Below are positions 48,132-57,624 of a DNA stretch of 64,000 nt, in pieces. Source of the stretch: Lachnoanaerobaculum gingivalis (GTDB lineage Bacteria > Bacillota > Clostridia > Lachnospirales > Lachnospiraceae); the NCBI RefSeq assembly GCF_003862475.1, contig NZ_RRCO01000002.1:62001-126000 (forward strand), in the 5' to 3' direction. Both the position numbers and the translations under genes were made by a program. Below the pieces are notes generated by a model. It was not told where the DNA came from. It ran no database searches and saw only the letters and a program-made list of their open reading frames with translations. Numbering within the stretch: position 1 is the stretch's first letter; every line of letters begins with the position of its first letter.

Positions 48132-49560
48132 TATACAAAATTATATTATGAAAAGGCTGTTTATAACCTTTATACCCATTGCATTTATTATTATTTATCT
48201 TTTGTTTGTGATGAAATGGCAGAATGATAAGTATGGCAGTATAGTAAAAAATATAAGTATTGCAACAGAATTTAATTTTAAATTTAAAGAGAATGTAGAC
48301 CATAAGATGTATAGGGTGGTGATAGGTGCGGATACTATAGAAAATCAAAATCCGTATGAAGACCTTGAATATGCAAATAAAATATTTGAAAAGTTACTGG
48401 AAACAAACAATAAAGATGAAGGAATAAACAGACCGAAAGGCCTTATAATACTTTTAAATTTGCTCAAGAAACAAATAGATAATATCGGTAAAAGCGATAT
48501 ATATAAAGACTATAATAAAAATATAGACAGTTTGGAATATGATATCAGGGTTACAACCGAGCTGATAGAAGATACTGTAAATGACTATATATATGAGGAG
48601 ACCAAAGAGCTTAACATAGTAAGTATAAAGATAAGAAATCAGATGGCTGTTATATTTATGCTTAGTATTATCAGTGTATTTCTTATTTTGTACTTTACTT
48701 TATATATGTATAAAAAGGTATCAAGACATATTGCGGCTCCTATTATAAATCTTTGTAATTATACAAAAAGAAGTGAAAATGATTTATTGGAGAATAATCC
48801 GGAGAGCAGTATTTTAGAAATCGATGAACTGTCGGAAAATTTTAATGATAAAATAATAAGAATAAAAGAGCTTATCGAGAATATAAAGACAGAGCAAAAG
48901 AATAAGAAAAATACGGAACTTTGGCTTTTACAATCTCAGATAAATCCACATTTTTTATATAACACACTTGATACTGTTGTATGGATGGCTGAAGCAGGTG
49001 ATTCGAAAAAAGTGGTTGATATGATAACCGCATTGTCAGGCTTTTTACGGATAGGATTAAATAACGGAAAAAGATTTATACAGATAAGAGAAGAAATAAG
49101 ACATATAGAAAATTATTTAAAGATACAAAAATTCAGGTATGAGGATATTTTGGAATACAGTATTGATATAGAAGATAATCTGTATGATATAAGAATTTTG
49201 AAACTTTTGTTACAACCGATTGTAGAAAATGCACTTTACCATGGTATAAAGTATAAAAGAAGTGGAGGTAAGATTTCGGTAAAAGGTTATAGAAAAGATG
49301 AGCATATAATTTTACAGGTAATAGATAACGGGATCGGAATGGAGACTAAAAAGCTTGAAAGCTTAAAAAATATTATAAAAAGTGAATATATAGATGAAAT
49401 TGATATAGTAAAGTCATCAAAAGAGAGCTTCGGACTTTATAATGTGGCGGAAAGAATAAGGCTTTATTATGGTAATGAATATGGACTGAATATAGACAGT
49501 ACCGAGAATATAGGTACAACTGTAAGTATAATTCTGCCTTTAGAAAGTGATTTAATCTAA
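48121..49560 (+). CDS. YesM-type sensor histidine kinase
   Basis: I place the start at the ATG at 48121, which overlaps the regulator by 11 bases and gives a proper basic N-terminus before the first membrane helix (about 14-33). The extracellular region (about 34-178) is followed by a second helix (about 179-200) and a HAMP domain. The phosphoacceptor His is in QINPHFLYNTLDTV, and the ATP site in LQPIVENALYHGIK and VIDNGIGM. The kinase belongs to the LytS/YesM group. It ends at a terminator 100 bases before the importer genes. Confidence 0.9.
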   Translation: MKNSIQNYIMKRLFITFIPIAFIIIYLLFVMKWQNDKYGSIVKNISIATEFNFKFKENVDHKMYRVVIGADTIENQNPYEDLEYANKIFEKLLETNNKDEGINRPKGLIILLNLLKKQIDNIGKSDIYKDYNKNIDSLEYDIRVTTELIEDTVNDYIYEETKELNIVSIKIRNQMAVIFMLSIISVFLILYFTLYMYKKVSRHIAAPIINLCNYTKRSENDLLENNPESSILEIDELSENFNDKIIRIKELIENIKTEQKNKKNTELWLLQSQINPHFLYNTLDTVVWMAEAGDSKKVVDMITALSGFLRIGLNNGKRFIQIREEIRHIENYLKIQKFRYEDILEYSIDIEDNLYDIRILKLLLQPIVENALYHGIKYKRSGGKISVKGYRKDEHIILQVIDNGIGMETKKLESLKNIIKSEYIDEIDIVKSSKESFGLYNVAERIRLYYGNEYGLNIDSTENIGTTVSIILPLESDLI

Positions 49561-49635
49561 TCTGAATATATTAAACATATATCATAAAATAATATACATA
49601 AATTTCCGATAATGAAAATAATATAAAAAATGCGT

Positions 49636-49666
49636 AAAAAAATCTATGTTTACATAGGTTTTTTTG
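49636..49666 (+). terminator. Terminator after the YesMN pair
   Basis: AATCTATG-TTTA-CATAGGTT is flanked by an A run and a T run, so it could work in both directions. An AAACAA-N4-TTGTTT dyad at 49681-49696 downstream is a possible binding site ahead of the importer genes. Confidence 0.75.
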
Positions 49667-49721
49667 TATTACAATATAGTAAACAAATAATTGTTTCGTA
49701 AATAATTTTAAGGAGGAGTTT

Positions 49722-50801
49722 ATGAGTAAAAGAGGTTTAAGTCTATTTGTATCTGCAATTATGCTGACTATGTTTGCACTTACAGGATGCGGTGGAGGTG
49801 CAAAAGCACCTGAGGAGAGCAAGTCGGTTGAATCATCGGAAACCGCAGGTGAGAGCAAGAGTGAGGAAGCAAAGAGTGAAGTGTCTAAGGATGCTTCAAA
49901 GCTTATTGTAGTAGGTTATGCACAGGTTGGAGCGGAGTCTGATTGGAGAACGGCAAATACGGAGTCATTTAAATCTACATTTGTTCCTGAAAACGGATAT
50001 GAGCTTATATTTAATGACGCTCAGCAAAAGCAGGAAAATCAAATCAAGGCTATAAGAGATTTTATTCAGCAGGAAGTTGACTATATCGTACTTGCACCTG
50101 TTGTAGAAACAGGATGGGATACAGTTTTACAGGAAGCTAAGGATGCAGGAATTCCTGTGATACTTTCAGACCGTATGATAAAGACTTCAGATGATTCTCT
50201 TTATACAGCGCTTGTATGCGGTGACTTTATAAAAGAGGGTGAGACTGCAGGACATTGGCTTGAAGATTATTTGAAATCAAAGAATGTGGCTGCTGATGAG
50301 AAGATAAACATTGTTACTCTTCAAGGTACAATCGGTGCATCTGCACAGGTTGGCAGAACTGACGGATTTGCAAATATTTTAGGACAAAATGCAAACTGGA
50401 ATATGCTTGCAAAGCAAACAGGTGAGTTTACACAATCAAAGGGTCAGGAAGTTATGGAGTCATTTTTAAAGCAGTTTGATGATATTGATGTAGTGGTTGC
50501 CGAAAATGACAATATGGCTTTCGGAGCTATAGATGCTATAAAGGCGGCAGGAAAAACATGCGGACCGAAAGGCGATATAACAGTTATATCATTTGATGCT
50601 GTAAAGGCCGCATTTGATGCAATGATTGCCGGTGACTTAAATGCAAGTATTGAGTGCAGTCCGCTTCATGGACCTAGAGTAGCTGAAATTATTCAAAAGC
50701 TTGAGAAGGGTGAAACAGTGGATAAGATCCAGTATGTAGACGAATCATATTTTGATACAAGTATGGATCTTGAGAAAATTAAGGCAGGAAGAGCTTATTA
50801 A
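49722..50801 (+). CDS. Sugar ABC importer substrate-binding lipoprotein (YtfQ-like)
   Basis: This 359-residue protein begins with a lipoprotein signal ending in the lipobox LTGC (Cys at about 23), then a Ser/Glu-rich linker (about 30-55) and a periplasmic-binding-protein fold of the ribose/galactose family. The stretch VVGYAQVGAESDWRTANTES matches the galactofuranose-binding YtfQ group. The order binding protein, ATPase, permease, permease is that of ytfQRT-yjfF. It has a strong AGGAGG site. The substrate is inferred from the family. Confidence 0.9.
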   Translation: MSKRGLSLFVSAIMLTMFALTGCGGGAKAPEESKSVESSETAGESKSEEAKSEVSKDASKLIVVGYAQVGAESDWRTANTESFKSTFVPENGYELIFNDAQQKQENQIKAIRDFIQQEVDYIVLAPVVETGWDTVLQEAKDAGIPVILSDRMIKTSDDSLYTALVCGDFIKEGETAGHWLEDYLKSKNVAADEKINIVTLQGTIGASAQVGRTDGFANILGQNANWNMLAKQTGEFTQSKGQEVMESFLKQFDDIDVVVAENDNMAFGAIDAIKAAGKTCGPKGDITVISFDAVKAAFDAMIAGDLNASIECSPLHGPRVAEIIQKLEKGETVDKIQYVDESYFDTSMDLEKIKAGRAY

Positions 50802-50839
50802 TAAGGCATAATTTTATATTTTGCATAAAGAAAATACCG

Positions 50840-50872
50840 GGAGTGAGGAGTTATTTGCTCCTCACTCCTTTT
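50840..50872 (+). terminator. Strong hairpin between binding-protein and ATPase genes
   Basis: A perfect 11-bp stem (GGAGTGAGGAG with CTCCTCACTCC, 7-base loop) is followed by TTTT only 10 bases before the ATPase start. It may be a partial terminator or an mRNA 3' end shield, leaving more binding protein than ATPase. Confidence 0.75.
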
Positions 50873-50881
50873 GAGGTGATT

Positions 50882-52381
50882 ATGGATAATCTATTGAAAA
50901 TGAGAGGAATCTGTAAAAATTTTCCGGGAGTAAAAGCACTTGATAATGTGGATTTTAGTTTAAACAAGGGTGAAATACATGCTTTAATGGGAGAAAACGG
51001 TGCAGGTAAGTCCACACTTATAAAGGTACTTACAGGAGTGGAAGAGTTTGAAACCGGACAGATAATCCTTGAAGATAAAAAAAGTATAATAAATAAAAGC
51101 CCCAAAGAAGCACAGGAAAACGGAATAAGTACAGTGTATCAGGAAGTAAATCTTTGCCCGAATATCTCAGTGGCGGAAAATTTGTTCTTGGATCGTGAGC
51201 CAAGAAAATTCGGACTTATTGATTGGCAAAAAATGAATAGAATGTCCAAGGAACTTTTGGATAAATTGGATATCAAAATAGATGTAACCAAACCTACAGA
51301 AAACTATTCAATTGCAATACAGCAAATGATTGCCATTGCCAGAGCGGTTGATATGTCGGCAAAGGTACTGATACTTGACGAGCCTACCTCATCACTTGAT
51401 GACGGAGAGGTTGAAAAACTTTTTGTTTTGATGAAAAAATTAAAAAAGGAGGGTATAGGAATAATATTTGTTACCCATTTTTTGGAGCAGGTATATGCGG
51501 TATGTGATAAAATAACTGTTTTGAGAAACGGAGCTCTTGTAGGAGAGTTTGAAGTGGATAACCTTCCAAGAGTACAGCTTGTAGCAAAAATGATGGGTAA
51601 GGATTTTAACGATCTTGAAAATATTAAGGGTGAAAGCACAAAGACTGATGATAAAGAAGTACTTCTTAAGGCCGAGTCGCTTGGATCAACCGGTAATATA
51701 AAACCGTTTGATCTTACGTTAAATAAAGGAGAGGTTATAGGAATAACCGGTCTTTTGGGATCAGGGCGTTCTGAACTTGTCAGAGCTATATACGGTGCCG
51801 ACAAAACGGATACCGGTAAAACAATATTTAAAAGTAAGGAAGTTAAAATAAATGCTCCGATTGATGCCATGAAACTTGGGATGGCATATCTTCCTGAAAA
51901 CAGAAAAGATGAAGGAATTATAGCGGATCTGTCTGTAAGAGAAAATATAATAATAGCCATGCAGGCAAAACAAGGAATATTTAAACTTATACCAAGGAAA
52001 AAACAGGAAGAATTTGTAGATAAGTATATAGAAATATTACAGATAAAAACAGCCGGGAGAGAAACACCTATAAAACAGCTTTCCGGTGGAAATCAGCAAA
52101 AGGTAATTCTTGCAAGATGGCTGCTCACAAATCCTGAACTTCTTATATTGGATGAACCTACCAGAGGGATTGATGTCGGAACAAAAACTGAGATTCAAAA
52201 ATTGGTTTTGAAATTGGCGACTGAGGGTATGACTGTAATATTTATTTCATCAGAAATCGAGGAGATGATCAGAACTTGCCAAAGAATGGTAGTAATGAGA
52301 GATAAGAAAAAAGTAGGTGAATTAGAATCTGATGAAATATCTCAAAATAATATAATGAGTGCTATAGCAGGAGGGGAATAA
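50882..52381 (+). CDS. Sugar ABC importer ATP-binding protein (YtfR/RbsA-like)
   Basis: This is a double ATPase of about 499 residues. The first half has Walker A GENGAGKST and Walker B VLILDEPTSSLD. The second half has a degenerate Walker A (GLLGSGRSE, as in RbsA) and the signature LSGGNQQKVILARW with LLILDEPTRGID. I choose the ATG at 50882 behind GAGGTG; the longer frame would start inside the hairpin. It precedes the two permease genes directly. Confidence 0.93.
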   Translation: MDNLLKMRGICKNFPGVKALDNVDFSLNKGEIHALMGENGAGKSTLIKVLTGVEEFETGQIILEDKKSIINKSPKEAQENGISTVYQEVNLCPNISVAENLFLDREPRKFGLIDWQKMNRMSKELLDKLDIKIDVTKPTENYSIAIQQMIAIARAVDMSAKVLILDEPTSSLDDGEVEKLFVLMKKLKKEGIGIIFVTHFLEQVYAVCDKITVLRNGALVGEFEVDNLPRVQLVAKMMGKDFNDLENIKGESTKTDDKEVLLKAESLGSTGNIKPFDLTLNKGEVIGITGLLGSGRSELVRAIYGADKTDTGKTIFKSKEVKINAPIDAMKLGMAYLPENRKDEGIIADLSVRENIIIAMQAKQGIFKLIPRKKQEEFVDKYIEILQIKTAGRETPIKQLSGGNQQKVILARWLLTNPELLILDEPTRGIDVGTKTEIQKLVLKLATEGMTVIFISSEIEEMIRTCQRMVVMRDKKKVGELESDEISQNNIMSAIAGGE

Positions 52382-52383
52382 AA

Positions 52384-53439
52384 TTGAGAGCATTAAAAAT
52401 AAAAAACATAACATCAACAAGACTCTTTCTGCCTATAGTAAGTTTGATTTTAGTCTTAATTATAAACATGATAAAGACACCTAACTTCTTTAATATTACT
52501 ATACAAAACGGAGTATTTTACGGATACATAATTGATGTAATAAATCGTGCAAGTGAGCTTGTAATACTTGCTGTGGGTATGACTCTTGTAGTTGCTTCAT
52601 CAGGAGGTACGGATATTTCGGTAGGTGCAGTATGTGCGCTTGCAGGTGCTGTTGCATGTTTTATTCTTGCAGGTGGAGAAGTTTCTACAGATGTATATCG
52701 CGCACCATATATAGCAGCGTTTATAGCAGCAATATTTGTGGGATTGCTTTGTGGTTCATTTAATGCTTTTCTTGTTGCAAAGATGAATATCCAACCTATG
52801 GTTGCAACTTTGATATTGTTTACAGCAGGTAGAGGAATGGCTCAGCTTGTTACAAATGGACAAATAACCTATATAAGAGTCGAATCATTCAGGATGCTTG
52901 GTAATTCTATACATGGAATACCTCTTCCAACACCTGTATTTGTAGCATTGGCTGTTGTCCTAGTAACACTTATAATACTAAAAAAAACAGCTTTGGGTCT
53001 GTATATAGAAACTGTAGGAATAAATAATAAAGCTGCAAGACTTGTGGGATTAAATCCTGTGTATATACAGTTTATAGCTTATGCATTTTGTGGTCTTTTG
53101 GCGGGCCTTGCAGGAATGATAGTTTCATCAAGAGTATATTCAGCAGATGCAAATAACGCCGGACTTAATATAGAACTTGACGCAATATTGGCGGTGGCAC
53201 TTGGCGGAAACAGTCTCTCAGGCGGAAAGTTTTCACTTCTTGGAAGTGTTATAGGAGCCTACACTATTCAAGCATTGACTACCACATTATATGCTATGAG
53301 TGTTTCGGCAGATCAGCTACCGGTATATAAGGCGATTGTGGTTGTAATAATAGTTTCATTACAGTCAAAGGAATTTATAAAGATAATAAGAGGATTTAAT
53401 TTAAATAAGAAGAAAGCCGAGGTTGTATATGAAAAATAA
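52384..53439 (+). CDS. Sugar ABC importer permease (YtfT-like)
   Basis: This 351-residue membrane protein of the RbsC family has about ten helices. Family motifs are GMTLVVASSGGTDISVGAV and the coupling segment GINNKAARLVGLNP. It starts with TTG at 52384 behind AGGAGGGG. It overlaps the second permease gene by 11 bases, and the two probably form a heterodimer. Confidence 0.92.
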   Translation: MRALKIKNITSTRLFLPIVSLILVLIINMIKTPNFFNITIQNGVFYGYIIDVINRASELVILAVGMTLVVASSGGTDISVGAVCALAGAVACFILAGGEVSTDVYRAPYIAAFIAAIFVGLLCGSFNAFLVAKMNIQPMVATLILFTAGRGMAQLVTNGQITYIRVESFRMLGNSIHGIPLPTPVFVALAVVLVTLIILKKTALGLYIETVGINNKAARLVGLNPVYIQFIAYAFCGLLAGLAGMIVSSRVYSADANNAGLNIELDAILAVALGGNSLSGGKFSLLGSVIGAYTIQALTTTLYAMSVSADQLPVYKAIVVVIIVSLQSKEFIKIIRGFNLNKKKAEVVYEK

Positions 53440-54448
53440 GTTAAAAAATATAGATAATAAAACCTTCTTACTTTATATGACAATTGTTCTCTTTATTATA
53501 ATGTATGGAATAGGGGTTATAATGTTTGGGAATAAGGGATTTCAAAAACCGCAGGTATTTTTAAATCTCTTCATATCTAATGCAGGATTGATAGTTATAG
53601 CAACAGGTATGACCATGGTTATAATATCAGGAGGAATAGATATTTCGGTCGGTTCATTTGTAGCACTTACCTGTATGGTATTGGCATATTTAATGGAGAA
53701 AACTAAGATAAACGCGCTAAGTGCAATAGTAATCGTAATCATAATCGGTCTGATATTCGGACTTGTACAAGGAATACTTATTTCATATCTTAATATTCAA
53801 CCGTTCATAGTTACACTGGCAGGTATGTTCTTTGCCAGAGGTATGACAGCAATTATATCTCAGGAGATGATAAGTATAACAAATGAAACATTTCTTTCAT
53901 GGGCGAATAAGAAGATAACAATACCTTTATTCGGTATAGTAAATAAAAAAGGAGCTGTAGTATACCCATATATCTACCCTACAGTAATAGTCGCACTTAT
54001 TATACTTGTACTTATGTTTATTATGTTAAAATATACCAAGTTTGGAAGAAGTGTATATGCTGTGGGCGGAAACGAGCAGTCAGCCTTGCTTCTTGGATTA
54101 AATGTTAAAAAGATAAAACTTCAGGTATATATACTGAACGGATTGTTATGTTCCATCGGTGGATTTTTGTTCTGTCTAAACACTTGTGCAGGATTTGTGG
54201 AACAGGCTAAAGGATTTGAGATGGAAGCAATAGCGGGAGCGGTAATCGGTGGAACATTACTTACCGGAGGTGTAGGCAATGTGTTCGGCAGTCTTTTCGG
54301 TGTACTTATAAAAGGTACCATTGAAGCTTTTGTAAGTTTCCAGGGAACATTATCATCCTGGTGGACAAAGATAATAATAGCTGCCATACTTGCATTTTTT
54401 ATAATATTGCAAAGTATACTCGCAATGTCGAAGAGAGGGAAGAAGTAG
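53429..54448 (+). CDS. Sugar ABC importer permease (YjfF-like)
   Basis: This 339-residue RbsC-family permease has the paired motif ATGMTMVIISGGIDISVGSF and the coupling segment VGGNEQSALLLGLNV. I choose the ATG at 53429, behind CGAGG, over a TTG six bases earlier. It is the last gene of the importer operon and is followed by a terminator at 54488. Confidence 0.92.
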   Translation: MKNKLKNIDNKTFLLYMTIVLFIIMYGIGVIMFGNKGFQKPQVFLNLFISNAGLIVIATGMTMVIISGGIDISVGSFVALTCMVLAYLMEKTKINALSAIVIVIIIGLIFGLVQGILISYLNIQPFIVTLAGMFFARGMTAIISQEMISITNETFLSWANKKITIPLFGIVNKKGAVVYPYIYPTVIVALIILVLMFIMLKYTKFGRSVYAVGGNEQSALLLGLNVKKIKLQVYILNGLLCSIGGFLFCLNTCAGFVEQAKGFEMEAIAGAVIGGTLLTGGVGNVFGSLFGVLIKGTIEAFVSFQGTLSSWWTKIIIAAILAFFIILQSILAMSKRGKK

Positions 54449-54487
54449 CAATAAATGGACATTTGTAGAAAAGTGTACATTTCTATG

Positions 54488-54523
54488 AAAAATACTGTCA
54501 TATATTTTATGGCGGTATTTTTT
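54488..54523 (+). terminator. Terminator after the sugar importer operon
   Basis: AAATACTGTCA pairs with TGGCGGTATTT (imperfect in the middle) and is followed by a run of T. It separates the importer from the pilus operon. Confidence 0.72.
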
Positions 54524-54531
54524 GTTTCTTG

Positions 54532-54559
54532 TTGAAATTTTATGAACATATGTTATGAT
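54532..54559 (+). promoter_or_regulatory. Promoter of the pilus operon
   Basis: TTGAAA (54532-54537) and TATGAT (54554-54559) are spaced by 16 bases, with TGT just before the -10 box (extended -10). It lies 24 bases before the AGGAGG site of the first pilus gene. Confidence 0.65.
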
Positions 54560-54593
54560 AAAGTCATTAAATTTTGGGTAGAGGAGGTGCGTA

Positions 54594-57023
54594 ATAATTT
54601 TAAAATTTATATATAAACATTTTAGAAAAATATTGTTTGTTTTTTTCATGTGCTTAATTGCGTACCTGTTTACCGATTCTTTGGCAGATATGGCCACACC
54701 GTCAAACGCCGAGTTTAATGATATTGTCATATCACCGGGTATGGATACGGCTACTTCTTCCGATGCAAGGCGGCATGAAGTAAAGCTTGACGGCATAAGT
54801 GTAATTGTTGATGTGCCGGAAGGTGCATTCGATACAAGTGTAATACTAAAGGCGAAAAGATTAACCGTAAATGAGCTTGAAAACAATCAGGTTACAGAGG
54901 CGGTAAGTGAAGCAGATGTTGAGAATACAAATTATTCAGAGGATGCGGGAATAAGAAATACGGAATCTGAAATAAAAGAATACCCGGAAGATTCGATATC
55001 TTTGGATATTCATTTTGAGGATGAAAATCATGTAGAGATTGAACCTTTGACAGCGGTATATGTTAATATAAAAATCGACAATGCTTTGCTTCCTGAAGGA
55101 GCAAAGCCTGAAGATATGGAAGTTTATCATATAAATGATGATAGTACTGTAAATAAGATAGATGATATTGCTCTTATAGAGGATAAAGATGATAACAGTA
55201 TTACTACAAACTTCAGTACGGACAGCTTCTCAACATTTTCACTTCATTGGGGATCGGCAAGCAGCAGATCTTATGTAAATGTAAAATATGTCGATACAAA
55301 TGGAAATGAGATAACTGCAGATCCAAGCAAACTTGAATTATTTAAGGACAATAATAACGGAGTACTCCGCAATGACAATGATAAGATAACCCCGAGAGAG
55401 CTTGATACCGGTATAGTAGGTATGAGGTATAGATATGCCAGGGTAGTAATGTCAAACGGAACTGTAGTAAATAATGTACTGCAAATAGAAAGAGAAACCA
55501 GCCTTATAAATGGGCTCAGGTATACAGTGGACGGTACCAATTGGGTAGTATTTTCATCTAATGAAATGAGAAATCTTGAACTGGTCTATGAGCCTGAAGG
55601 AAGAACTATCTCAAACCGAAGAATAAGGACTGATATAAGTAAGACTGTAGAAGATCCGGATAAGGACGGAATCTACGATCTTACACTGAAAATAAATAAT
55701 CAGACCGGAAGTACCTCAAACAGAACAAATATGGATGTACTTTTCTTATTAGACACAACAAGCAGTATGAGTGAGGGTATTTCAGGTCGTGGTACGGATC
55801 CGAAAATATCTTCAGTTTACAGTGTACTTAGAAATGTAATAAGAAATAATTATTTTGACAGCAGTAAATATAATGTAAACTATGCGCTTGTGGGAATCGA
55901 CAGTGAACCGAATCTGTATCAGAACTGGACAAGTAATGGAAATTCCATTATAAGTAAGATTCCTATAAGCCCGAATAATGTGAGTAGAATAAACTATGAA
56001 AAGGGATTTGTTAAGGCAAATGAACTTTTTAGAAACGGCAGAAGCGATGCACAAAAAGTCCTTATCTTTATTACGGACGGAAATCCTACTTACTATACGA
56101 ATCACAATACAGGTAGGAATGAAGGCAATGTAATTGACAGATACAGCACAATGGCAATGCTTCACGGACAGTTTGCATTGTATGCTATTGATTTGGACTA
56201 TTTCTTTACAATAGGTCTGGGTAATCAAGGAGATTATGACAAGCTGAAACTTTTGACAAATTCAAATGACAATGACAGCCCTGTAAGAGGATATAAGGGT
56301 ATCACCTTACCTGCGCCGGGAGTGGAGGTAGGTGCAAGTCCATATTCGGCAGACAGTAAAAATTCTTTCTTAGATAGGATGATGAAAATGGTAAATGTTT
56401 TAGAAAATCCTAGGGTGAGTAATGTTGTACTGGAGGATAAACTCAGTCAATATGCAATGATTGCAAAGGATTCTTCCGGTAATCCATATCCGCTTGAGAT
56501 TGAGGTTTTAGGCCCTACAGGAATACACACAGGAAATTATGTGGTGCCAAACAGTATGTACAGATTAAATTCCACTCCAAGAAATGCAATGGCAGATATT
56601 GTATCCTCATACAATGATGCTACTAAAACAATCAGGTTGGAATTTCCGACTGCCTATACTTTGGAGACCGGATATACCTATACGGTAAAGGCAAAGATAA
56701 AGACTACACCTTTAGCTGAGGCAAAATATGCAGCCACAAAGCAATTCCAGAAAAATTCCAACGGAACGGATGTGGTCGGAGATCCGGGAACAGGTTTAAA
56801 ATCTTCAAATCAAAAGGGATTTTATTCCAATGATATAGCAGCTCTTACATACAAGTATAAGGATAAGGAGATAGTTGAAACATTTAAAAAACCTGTTATC
56901 CAACCATACATAAATCCGATACCTACCGGTGTGGAATTTGATATATCTTATGCCATAATATTTATAATAATGTCGATTCTTTCGATTGGAATATTTTATT
57001 TTAACAGGAGGAAGAGATGTTAA
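54594..57023 (+). CDS. VWA-domain pilus adhesin (Cpa position), sortase substrate
   Basis: This surface protein of about 809 residues is likely the pilus tip adhesin. A basic signal peptide (KFIYKHFRK, then a hydrophobic core) leads to a ZU5-like region (VDVPEGAFDTSVILKAKRL). A von Willebrand A domain starts near 380 (MIDAS DTTSS, a DxTxS variant of DxSxS; later FITDGNPT). A C-terminal beta domain precedes the anchor: IPTGV, a membrane helix and a basic tail NRRKRC. The signal peptide is complete only if translation begins at the ATA at 54594, six bases after AGGAGG. The first standard codon is TTG at 54633, which would cut away the basic part and has no ribosome site. Confidence 0.82.
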   Translation: MILKFIYKHFRKILFVFFMCLIAYLFTDSLADMATPSNAEFNDIVISPGMDTATSSDARRHEVKLDGISVIVDVPEGAFDTSVILKAKRLTVNELENNQVTEAVSEADVENTNYSEDAGIRNTESEIKEYPEDSISLDIHFEDENHVEIEPLTAVYVNIKIDNALLPEGAKPEDMEVYHINDDSTVNKIDDIALIEDKDDNSITTNFSTDSFSTFSLHWGSASSRSYVNVKYVDTNGNEITADPSKLELFKDNNNGVLRNDNDKITPRELDTGIVGMRYRYARVVMSNGTVVNNVLQIERETSLINGLRYTVDGTNWVVFSSNEMRNLELVYEPEGRTISNRRIRTDISKTVEDPDKDGIYDLTLKINNQTGSTSNRTNMDVLFLLDTTSSMSEGISGRGTDPKISSVYSVLRNVIRNNYFDSSKYNVNYALVGIDSEPNLYQNWTSNGNSIISKIPISPNNVSRINYEKGFVKANELFRNGRSDAQKVLIFITDGNPTYYTNHNTGRNEGNVIDRYSTMAMLHGQFALYAIDLDYFFTIGLGNQGDYDKLKLLTNSNDNDSPVRGYKGITLPAPGVEVGASPYSADSKNSFLDRMMKMVNVLENPRVSNVVLEDKLSQYAMIAKDSSGNPYPLEIEVLGPTGIHTGNYVVPNSMYRLNSTPRNAMADIVSSYNDATKTIRLEFPTAYTLETGYTYTVKAKIKTTPLAEAKYAATKQFQKNSNGTDVVGDPGTGLKSSNQKGFYSNDIAALTYKYKDKEIVETFKKPVIQPYINPIPTGVEFDISYAIIFIIMSILSIGIFYFNRRKRC

Positions 57024-57105
57024 TATATTTTATAACTATTCAAAACCTGTGACATATGAGAGCTTGAAAAAGCAATAGTTAACACATATATAGGAGGATG
57101 GATTT

Positions 57106-57624
57106 ATAGAGGAAAAGGAGAAAATCAAAAAGCGCAGTATAGCGGAATTAAAGTCGTTTATAATAAGGTTTCTGACACTTGTCGCAATGATTTATGTCTT
57201 GGTATTCATAGTATTTGGAATAAGGATTTCGCCAAATAATGAAATGTTACCGAGAATAAGAGCGGGGGATTTATTATTTTTCTATAGACTTGAAGGCAGA
57301 CTTAAATCAAGTGATGCCATATGCTATCATTTTGACGGTGAAAAGTATATAGGAAGAATAATAGGAGCGCCGGGAGATACTATTGATATAGATGATAACG
57401 GAAATGTTATACTAAACGGTGCCGTATTGGTAGAAGATGATACCAGAGGCAAAACAGATAAGTACAATACTGATGTAACATATCCAATCGTACTGGGAGA
57501 GAATGAATTTTTTATACTTGCCGATAACAGAACGCTTGCAAAAGACAGCAGATATTTCGGAATTATAAAAAAGAAGGATATTGAAGGTAAAATAATTATC
57601 GTTATAAGAAAGGATAATATATGA
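57106..57624 (+). CDS. Signal-peptidase-like pilus assembly protein (SipA-like, catalytic residues absent)
   Basis: The fold is signal peptidase I: one N-terminal membrane helix, box B as NNEMLPRIRAGD, box D as EKYIGRIIGAPGD, box E as ADNRTLAKDSRYFG. The catalytic Ser is replaced by Glu (residue 46) and the catalytic Lys by Gly (residue 83). Streptococcal SipA also lacks both residues (as I recall, Asp and Gly at nearly the same positions and spacing) and acts as a pilus assembly factor, not a protease. The ATG at 57187 has no ribosome site and would cut the membrane helix. An AGGAGG at 57092 points to the ATA at 57106, giving 172 residues. It overlaps the pilin gene by 4 bases. Confidence 0.8.
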   Translation: MEEKEKIKKRSIAELKSFIIRFLTLVAMIYVLVFIVFGIRISPNNEMLPRIRAGDLLFFYRLEGRLKSSDAICYHFDGEKYIGRIIGAPGDTIDIDDNGNVILNGAVLVEDDTRGKTDKYNTDVTYPIVLGENEFFILADNRTLAKDSRYFGIIKKKDIEGKIIIVIRKDNI

